NCBI RefSeq assembly: GCF_000340475.1
Contig: NZ_CM001792.1
Coordinates: 2,546,921 to 2,610,920 of the forward strand
Direction of reading: 5' to 3'
Length of the DNA: 64,000 nucleotides
Origin: Oceanobacillus kimchii X50
GTDB lineage: Bacteria; Bacillota; Bacilli; Bacillales; Amphibacillaceae
This document shows positions 58,737 to 64,000 of this stretch, one piece after another. Under the pieces are notes generated by a model. It was given only the letters and a program-made list of their open reading frames with translations. It was not told the origin of the DNA and did not search any database. Position numbers and translations under genes: made by a program. Numbering within the stretch: the stretch's first letter is position 1; the number at the start of each line of letters is the position of its first letter.

Positions 58737-59330
58737 TCATGTGGCGATTTGTTTATCTTCTTTATTATCGTGCAATGCTTTCTGATGTCTTTCTAATTCA
58801 CGTAATCCCTGCCAAATGGTAATCACAGCATACCCCAAAAGCAATACACCTGGTATTAGCAACAGAAAAGCTCCATTTTGCGTTTGTGCGAAGCTTACGA
58901 GATATCCTAAATACGGTATTGTAAAACCTGTATATTCAGCGATAACATTTTCTGCAAAAACAGGATTAACATCTGCTGCGTTATTGTTATCTCCTTTTGT
59001 TTGGTACATGATGTGTTCTCCATTGTTCAATACTTCTGTAACCCGGTGAGTGACAAGTTTTGAATCCTCTTCCATAAATGTGATGACATCACCTTCTTGA
59101 AAACGAGTCGTATCCCCACCAGTTTCTACAGCAATGACAGATCCTGTTTGAATATCCGGCTCCATGGAACCAGATAATACAGTCTTGAACTGATAACCAA
59201 ATAATTCTGGTTCTCCGCCACTTGCTTTCGTTGTAATAACAATAGTTGCCATCGCAACTAATCCAAAGAAAAGTACAAATGATATTAGATTACTTCCCCA
59301 TTTTAGTAGCTTTTTTTTTGTTATTCTCAT
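58737..59330 (-). CDS. sipW: ER-type signal peptidase SipW
   Basis: SipW cleaves signal peptides of TasA and TapA. The product is 197 aa with two membrane anchors (residues 13-35 and about 150-172). The nucleophile Ser is in TVLSGSMEPDI and the catalytic residue is His in KLVTHRVTEV, the Ser-His arrangement of ER-type enzymes rather than Ser-Lys. Its start overlaps the tapA stop by 4 bp (ATGA). Confidence 0.95.
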   Translation of the reverse strand: MRITKKKLLKWGSNLISFVLFFGLVAMATIVITTKASGGEPELFGYQFKTVLSGSMEPDIQTGSVIAVETGGDTTRFQEGDVITFMEEDSKLVTHRVTEVLNNGEHIMYQTKGDNNNAADVNPVFAENVIAEYTGFTIPYLGYLVSFAQTQNGAFLLLIPGVLLLGYAVITIWQGLRELERHQKALHDNKEDKQIAT

Positions 59331-60112
59331 TGATTGCTCTCCTCGCTTTCACCCGTTTTTTCAGCTTCTGATTGTTCTACTTTTTCTTCATCCTCTATAT
59401 TCGTTTCAGGTACAGTTTCTATATCTTCAATTTCAGCTTGATCATTATTATTTGAATTTTCTTCTAACTTTTGTTCTTCTGTATTATCAACATTACCCTT
59501 CGTATTCTTTTCCACATTATTGTTCTCTTTGCTACCGTTCTCTACTTTCTCTTCTTTTTGATTTTCATTCTCAGCTGTATCTTCTTTTTCTTGCTTGTTG
59601 GATTTACACTTAATCAAAATCTTTTTACTCCATTCATCATGCTGTTTTCCGTCATTTTTAAATTCAGGATGTTGGAGTACTCGAAATTGATAAGAACCAT
59701 TTTTAGCAACATCAAATTTTAATGTAGCTTGTTTTCCAGATTTAAGAGGGGCTAATTCTTTTGTACTTATTTTTTCTCCCTTTGCTGGATCACCGTTTTT
59801 ACTAAAATACACTTCATAAGTAGTTGACTGTTTCATATCTTTTCCAATATTTTTCACTTTCGCCTGGAGAGTTTGCACACCACAACTAGTAATTGGATCA
59901 GTTCCTTTTTCAGTGAATACAAGTTCACTTCCATCCCACCAAACTCCCGCTCGCACATACCCATCTTGATTTCTCTCTGAAAAAAACGAGGCTGTTCCAG
60001 TTGTAGTAATCATAGATAAACAGGCAATTGCTACGTATAATATGCCAACTAATTTAAGTATAAATATACTTTTCTTCTTTGATTTAAACTTACGAACTCG
60101 CTTCATACGCAA
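59327..60112 (-). CDS. tapA: Amyloid fibre anchoring/assembly protein TapA
   Basis: TapA nucleates and anchors TasA fibres. The product is 261 aa: basic N-terminus, a SipW-type signal (ITTTGTASFFSER), a beta-sandwich domain with conserved Cys in TSCGVQTL and LIKCKS and GSYQFRVLQHPEF like B. subtilis TapA, then an 85-residue disordered acidic tail rich in Glu/Asn/Lys. TTG at 60112 follows GGGGAGGG by 5 nt; an ATG two codons later is an alternative. First of tapA-sipW-LPxTG gene. Confidence 0.92.
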   Translation of the reverse strand: MRMKRVRKFKSKKKSIFILKLVGILYVAIACLSMITTTGTASFFSERNQDGYVRAGVWWDGSELVFTEKGTDPITSCGVQTLQAKVKNIGKDMKQSTTYEVYFSKNGDPAKGEKISTKELAPLKSGKQATLKFDVAKNGSYQFRVLQHPEFKNDGKQHDEWSKKILIKCKSNKQEKEDTAENENQKEEKVENGSKENNNVEKNTKGNVDNTEEQKLEENSNNNDQAEIEDIETVPETNIEDEEKVEQSEAEKTGESEESNQ

Positions 60113-60329
60113 GTTAACCCCTCCCCTGATTAGCTATTACTTTGGTTTATTAATTATTAACCGGAATAATTAGTAAATCAAAGTATACTAAACAACAAAT
60201 ATGTATTAGAAACTGATATATAAATCAATTTTAAAATAAGATATTTTGTGTGAGATGCGAATTTCGCTGTTTTGATTTTCATTACAGGCGAACATTTTTT
60301 AGGTTTTTTAGCTATTTTGAAAAGAAGAA

Positions 60330-60400
60330 CTCTTTTCAAGTGGATCCTCAACTCGTTATTCTGAGCAGGAGTCGCCGTCTTTCATTACAACCAAAGACAA
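60330..60400. repeat. Fragment resembling a Bacillaceae intergenic repeat
   Basis: Minus-strand AAAGACGGCGACTCCTGCTC followed by AATAACGAG and GTTGAGGATCCAC resembles GC-rich repeats common in Bacillaceae intergenic regions. It is truncated. It lies in 60113-60605 together with the tasA2 downstream hairpin; no gene is visible there. A GTTCTTC motif at 60325-60331 (minus) is one base off a SinR half-site. Confidence 0.45.
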
Positions 60401-60517
60401 GTTTTACTATAATTCGAACGTAATTATATATATCACTTAATTAATTAAAAGAAAACTTAGCTATTATGAATTGACTCATATATAGATAAAGAAGCAAAAA
60501 TAACCTTTTTACCACGG

Positions 60518-60566
60518 TTAGAGATGAGATCCCGTGTACTAATGCACTGGGAGTCTCATCTTATTT
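60518..60566 (-). terminator. Hairpin after the second tasA-like gene
   Basis: AGATGAGA/TCTCATCT with inner CCC.GTG/CAC.GGG arms make a very stable stem 40 bp after the stop at 60606. The minus strand has no clear T-run, so partial read-through to tapA is possible. Confidence 0.65.
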
Positions 60567-60605
60567 ATACACCCTGGTTTATTACTTATCTAAATAAATA
60601 CCACT

Positions 60606-61166
60606 TTACTCTGCTTCCTCTTGACTTGCATGGAAGATTAGGTCGAATTTCAATTCATCACCTTGAAACATATTTTGATCGCCACCATTGTCTTTAAACC
60701 AGAAATCAAATTGTAGTTGTGTTGTAGATTCAGACACTTGGCCTTCGGTGAGAATCACATCTTTTAATTCACTTATTGGAATATACTCAGATAAAACTTC
60801 ATCTGAGTCTTTATTAGTTATTTTGACTAAAATATGATCTGCAAAATTAGCTTTATTATTATCTTTATTTTTATCATTAATAGAATAAGAAGAAGTTAGA
60901 AGCACATCTCTAAACGTAAGCGATCCTGCATTATGCAGATTAATAAAATATGTTTCCTTATCCCCAGGTTTTATATCTTCTAAGGATATATCGAGTTCAC
61001 CTGATTTATCTGGTGATTGTAATTCTAAATCCAGTGTTCCTGAGACAAATGAATTTTGAGTGGTTTCCGTATCACTAAAAAAGGCAAACGTCCCACCACC
61101 TACAAATCCCATTCCAATCATTCCTGCAGTGACACCAATTAAAAGTTTTTGCTTGTATTGCTTCAT
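60606..61166 (-). CDS. TasA/camelysin-family matrix protein, paralogue 2
   Basis: The product is 186 aa. Signal GFVGGGTFAFFSDTETTQNSF carries the TasA/CalY cleavage motif for SipW, then GTLDLELQSP, KPGD, and an Ig-like beta domain ending NMFQGDELKFDLIFHASQ. The ATG at 61166 has GGGAGG 7 nt upstream; the TTG two codons earlier is inside. It is 62 bp after the first paralogue; related but clearly different in sequence. Confidence 0.92.
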   Translation of the reverse strand: MKQYKQKLLIGVTAGMIGMGFVGGGTFAFFSDTETTQNSFVSGTLDLELQSPDKSGELDISLEDIKPGDKETYFINLHNAGSLTFRDVLLTSSYSINDKNKDNNKANFADHILVKITNKDSDEVLSEYIPISELKDVILTEGQVSESTTQLQFDFWFKDNGGDQNMFQGDELKFDLIFHASQEEAE

Positions 61167-61227
61167 TGTCAAACCTCCCTAATCTATAAATTAAAAGAGA
61201 AGGGAGGTTAGCCCTCCCCTAGATGTA

Positions 61228-61812
61228 TTAACGTCGTTCCCCTTCAGTTTGTTTTGCATTAAACAACCATTTAAGCTGTAGAGAATCGCCTTGGAATTCA
61301 TTTTGGTCTTCTCCGTTATCTTCAAAAGTAAATTTGACTACAAAATTGTGTGTCTTGCCAACTTCTAAACCAGGTTTAGTCCAAAATAGTAGTCTTAATT
61401 CTTTGATTGCTTCTGGCGACATTGTTTCTAGATCCTTAAGTGTGGTGGAATAAATAACATTATCAAGTTGGTTTGCATTATATAAGAAATCAACTTTTAT
61501 ATGCTCACCAAAATCCCCAGTATTGTTACCATCTGCATCAATTACTTCATATTCTGTATCTAGCAACACTTCTTTTATAGGTAATGAACCATCGTTTTTT
61601 AGTTTAAAAGTTTCTATCATGTAATCGCCTGGTTTTAAGTTATCTACATCAACAATTACTTCCGGGTGAACGCTTAAATCTAAGGTACCAGCTGTAAAGT
61701 TTGCTGTTGCTTCTGCTGTATCACTAAAATATGCAAACGTTCCTCCACCAATTAGTCCTAAACCTAATATTGCAGTTGCAACACCCATACCTAATTTTTT
61801 CTTTAATTTCAT
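61228..61812 (-). CDS. tasA: TasA/camelysin-family matrix protein, paralogue 1
   Basis: TasA forms the functional amyloid-like fibres of the matrix. The product is 194 aa; signal LGLIGGGTFAYFSDTAEATA, then NFTAGTLDLSVHPE, NLKPGDYMIETFKLKNDG and the end NEFQGDSLQLKWLFNAKQ as in TasA/CalY. It is shorter than B. subtilis TasA (261 aa) and nearer to CalY size. The start at 61812 has GGAGG 8 nt upstream. It has an upstream set of three SinR-type operators. Confidence 0.93.
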   Translation of the reverse strand: MKLKKKLGMGVATAILGLGLIGGGTFAYFSDTAEATANFTAGTLDLSVHPEVIVDVDNLKPGDYMIETFKLKNDGSLPIKEVLLDTEYEVIDADGNNTGDFGEHIKVDFLYNANQLDNVIYSTTLKDLETMSPEAIKELRLLFWTKPGLEVGKTHNFVVKFTFEDNGEDQNEFQGDSLQLKWLFNAKQTEGERR

Positions 61813-61982
61813 GTTCTTTTCCTCCAATTCATCATTTAATTTCGCTGTTTTCTTTTTTCCTTTTACTACGATTGCTATAATTAAAATAAGTCCTTTTTAA
61901 CGGGTCCATGCTAACATGACCACAGCGATTTGCCCCCTCCCTATGTAATTTTACCTAATTCGTTCGCAATAAGATTTTTTAA

Positions 61983-61998
61983 GTTCTTTATAAAGAAC
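61983..61998. promoter_or_regulatory. SinR-type operator 1
   Basis: GTTCTTT-AT-AAAGAAC is a perfect inverted pair of the SinR half-site GTTCTYT with the 2-bp gap seen in the known operator. It is 171 bp before the tasA start. Confidence 0.8.
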
Positions 61999-62056
61999 GA
62001 TTAACCTAAGTATATTCACTTCCCTTGAATAAGAAAAGGAGTAAATTCTGCCATTT

Positions 62057-62072
62057 ATTCTATATAAAGAAC
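62057..62072. promoter_or_regulatory. SinR-type operator 2
   Basis: ATTCTATATAAAGAAC has one perfect half (AAAGAAC) and one worn half (two mismatches). Centre is 74 bp from operator 1. Confidence 0.6.
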
Positions 62073-62128
62073 AATTATCTTTTGTTTACTTCTTTTTACT
62101 CAATTTTATGTAGTTTATTAAACTTTAA

Positions 62129-62144
62129 ATTCTTTATAAAGAAC
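62129..62144. promoter_or_regulatory. SinR-type operator 3
   Basis: ATTCTTTATAAAGAAC differs from operator 1 only at the first base. Centre is 72 bp from operator 2. The gap 61813-62337 contains these three sites, the structured tasA leader, and the LCP promoter; no gene. Confidence 0.7.
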
Positions 62145-62219
62145 AACATTCAAACACTAATATTGACTATATTTTGTTTAATTAATATAGCTAATATTAA
62201 AATAAATTGACTTTTCCTA

Positions 62220-62248
62220 TAGACGCTCTCTTTTATTTCCGATATAAT
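62220..62248 (+). promoter_or_regulatory. Promoter of the LCP gene
   Basis: TAGACG (62220-62225), 17 bp, TATAAT (62243-62248), about 90 bp before the GTG start. Confidence 0.55.
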
Positions 62249-62337
62249 TTATGCAAGATTTGATATTCTTTTAGGTTTAATATCATACGAAAGTCTTAAA
62301 TTGTCGAAATATACGATAAAGATAGCGGGGAATAATA

Positions 62338-63300
62338 GTGGCTTCTAGAACTGAGAGAAAGCACCATAAAAAACGTAAAAAATGGCCGTTTTGGGTTGGA
62401 GGAATTTTATTAGTACTTTTGTTATTAATTAGCGGTGGAATCTTCTTAATTTATAATCAAGTTGGTGCAGTTGTCGACACTATGCATAGTCCATTAACAC
62501 GTGATAGTGATCCTGACAGACAAAAAGAAATTAATCAATTATATAAAGAAAAAGATGCGGTTAATATTCTATTGTTAGGTGTAGATGAAAGAGATGGAGA
62601 TTTGGGTAGATCAGACACAATGATACTACTCTCCATTAATCCAAATACCGATAAAATGATAATGCTCAGTATACCGCGTGATACTTATGTGAATATTCCA
62701 GGAAGAGGAATGGACAAAATTAATCATGCATATCCGTTCGGTATTATAGATGATATCGGTGGACCTGACTTATCTGTGCAAACAGTGGAAGAAACTTTTA
62801 ATCTATCCATTCATTCCTATATCCGTGTTAATATGGAAGGTTTCCAACAAGGAATTGATGCAGTTGGTGGTGTAACAGTTAATAATGCTCAAGCATTTAG
62901 TAGCAGTGGTTATAGCTTCCAAGAAGGGCAAATCACACTTGACGGTCAAGAAGCATTAGAATATATTCGTATGCGAAAGCAGGATAATCGTGGTGATTTA
63001 GGAAGAAATGATCGTCAACGCCAAGTAATTCAAGCTGCTATGAATGAAGCAGCAAGCTTCTCTAGCATTACGAAGGCCGGAGAAATCTTAGATATTTTAG
63101 GAAATAATGTACAAACAGATCTTGATATGGATAAATTACAAACGCTATTAACCAATTACGCAGGAGCACGTAATAATATCACTACAATGGAAATAGAAGG
63201 ACATGGTGAAACTATAAACGGCATTTGGTATTATATTGTCAGCGATGAAGAGATTAATCGAATTAATTCTGAAATCACTGGGCATATGCAGCAACAATAA
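62338..63300 (+). CDS. LytR-CpsA-Psr family wall glycopolymer ligase
   Basis: LCP proteins attach teichoic acids or capsule to peptidoglycan on the outer membrane face. The product is 320 aa: basic N-terminus, one membrane span (19-40), and the LCP domain with RSDTMILLSINP, SIPRDTYVNIPG, KINHAYPFG and LEYIRMRKQD. The start is GTG with GGGGA 6 nt upstream. In B. subtilis the LCP gene tagV (yvhJ) neighbours yvyE; here the matrix module separates them. Confidence 0.93.
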   Translation: MASRTERKHHKKRKKWPFWVGGILLVLLLLISGGIFLIYNQVGAVVDTMHSPLTRDSDPDRQKEINQLYKEKDAVNILLLGVDERDGDLGRSDTMILLSINPNTDKMIMLSIPRDTYVNIPGRGMDKINHAYPFGIIDDIGGPDLSVQTVEETFNLSIHSYIRVNMEGFQQGIDAVGGVTVNNAQAFSSSGYSFQEGQITLDGQEALEYIRMRKQDNRGDLGRNDRQRQVIQAAMNEAASFSSITKAGEILDILGNNVQTDLDMDKLQTLLTNYAGARNNITTMEIEGHGETINGIWYYIVSDEEINRINSEITGHMQQQ

Positions 63301-63302
63301 CA

Positions 63303-63339
63303 TAAAAGGTCACCTGTTCAGCGAGCAGTGTGACTTTTT
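63303..63339 (+). terminator. LCP gene terminator
   Basis: AAAAGGTCAC and GTGACTTTTT pair around CTG...CAG arms immediately after the stop, ending in TTTTTC. Confidence 0.8.
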
Positions 63340-63421
63340 CTATTCGTAAGAGAGAGATTCATATACTTACTTTAAAAAAATGCTATACTTAAAAACGAAC
63401 AGATTTTATGGGGGTCTAATT

Positions 63422-64000
63422 ATGTTTAAGAGATTATTAATGTTTGGGGTAATGGTCATTTTATTAGCAGCATGTTCCGATGATCAAGTTGCTCCAAATG
63501 ATAGGCTAGAAGATTTTACAAGTAAGATGGAAGAAGAAAATTATGAAGGCTTGTATGATTATTTAACACCTGAAGCTAAAGATACTTATTCAGAGGAGGA
63601 TTCAACGTTACGTACAAAAAATATATATGCTGATTTAAATGTAACCGATTTATCATTTGAAGTAGAATCATTAAGTGAAGATGCTTTAGACACTGCTTTT
63701 GAAGAAAAATCAGCTTCTGTACCTTTTCATGTTTCAATGGAAACACTAGCTGGACCGATTGAATTTGATTATGAAGCAAATTTAAAACTCCTTGGTGAAG
63801 AAGACGAGGAAAATTGGTATATCGATTGGAATCCTGGTTTTATTTTTTCTGAATTAGCGGATGGTGGAGATCTGGGTATTTCTTCAACTCCTCCTAAGCG
63901 CGGGGAGATATTAGATCGCAACAATATCCCATTAGCAATGAATGGAGAATTATATCAAATTGGGGTTGTTCCTGGTGAACTTGGAGAAAACGCTGAAGCA
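63422..64000 (+). CDS. Penicillin-binding protein 3-like transpeptidase, N-terminal part
   Basis: The frame runs 193 codons to the right edge. It begins MFKRLLMFGVMVILLAAC, a lipoprotein signal with lipobox LLAAC. An NTF2-like MecA_N domain follows (DRLEDFTSKMEEENYEGLYDYL...), then the start of the PBP dimer domain (PKRGEILDRNNIPLAMNG). This is the layout of B. subtilis PbpC (PBP3) and S. aureus PBP2a. GGGGG lies 7 nt before the ATG. The transpeptidase domain is beyond the window. Confidence 0.88.
   Translation, partial: MFKRLLMFGVMVILLAACSDDQVAPNDRLEDFTSKMEEENYEGLYDYLTPEAKDTYSEEDSTLRTKNIYADLNVTDLSFEVESLSEDALDTAFEEKSASVPFHVSMETLAGPIEFDYEANLKLLGEEDEENWYIDWNPGFIFSELADGGDLGISSTPPKRGEILDRNNIPLAMNGELYQIGVVPGELGENAEA

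Noticed and set aside
62025..62210. Plus-strand ORF over the SinR-type operators
   Set aside because: AT-rich, no ribosome binding site, and the region is better explained as a regulatory stretch with three repeated operators.

Overview
The window comes from a low-GC, Gram-positive, endospore-former-type Bacillaceae chromosome. Gene content and order match the Bacillus subtilis regions clpP, crh-whiA-yvcK-rapZ, trxB, hprK-lgt-yvoD-ppaX-yvoF, uvrBA, minJ-ctpB-ftsXE, prfB-secA-hpf, the late flagellar genes, comF and degSU. Together with the low GC and the style of the intergenic repeats, this suggests Oceanobacillus or a close relative. That genus call is an inference; no 16S gene is present. 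Almost every gene is on the minus strand. The exceptions are clpP, yvyE, the LCP gene at 62.3 kb and the truncated penicillin-binding protein at the right edge.

Layout. 1-1.2 kb: a Cys-rich fragment, a secreted protein with a damaged N-terminus, an amidase pseudogene and tRNA-Arg. 1.4-4.4 kb: clpP under a CtsR-type operator, then a TetR regulator, an alpha/beta hydrolase and a membrane protein with a 36-bp perfect palindromic operator. 4.5-10.1 kb: crh, whiA, yvcK, rapZ, trxB and a TPR protein. 10.6-17.9 kb: one contiguous glycerol/dihydroxyacetone island (glpP, glpF, glpK, dhaKLM, glpD) with a cre box on the glpF promoter and a shared leader motif before the glpF and glpD terminators. 17.9-24.1 kb: yvoF, ppaX, yvoD, lgt, hprK, yvlCD and the bacillithiol gene bshB2. 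24.2-40.3 kb: uvrAB (LexA box), minJ, ctpB, an EnvC-like M23 protein, ftsXE, cccB, prfB (programmed +1 frameshift) and secA. 40.5-50.9 kb: a small new ORF, hpf, and flagellar filament/cap/hook-junction genes with fliW-csrA and flgM, but no flagellin gene. 50.2-56.1 kb: comFC, comFA, degV, degU, degS and yvyE.

The most interesting part is 56.2-62.3 kb. Between yvyE and the LCP gene, which I recall as neighbours in B. subtilis, lies a complete biofilm-matrix module: two TasA/camelysin-type proteins, TapA, the ER-type signal peptidase SipW, a sortase-type (LPxTG) protein with a TasA-like ectodomain, and the regulators sinI and sinR. The sinI leader carries a convincing c-di-GMP-I (GEMM) riboswitch aptamer directly before the sinI start. 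The tasA upstream region carries three evenly spaced SinR-type operators (16-mers, 72-74 bp apart). The sequence therefore suggests a circuit in which c-di-GMP acts on SinI, SinI on SinR, and SinR on the matrix genes. I do not know this wiring from the classical B. subtilis system.

The intergenic spaces also carry two families of non-coding, MITE-like repeats: family 1 near 10.2, 22.0, 30.7 and 36.4 kb, with reduced relics at 32.6 and 40.9 kb, and family 2 at 57.0 kb.
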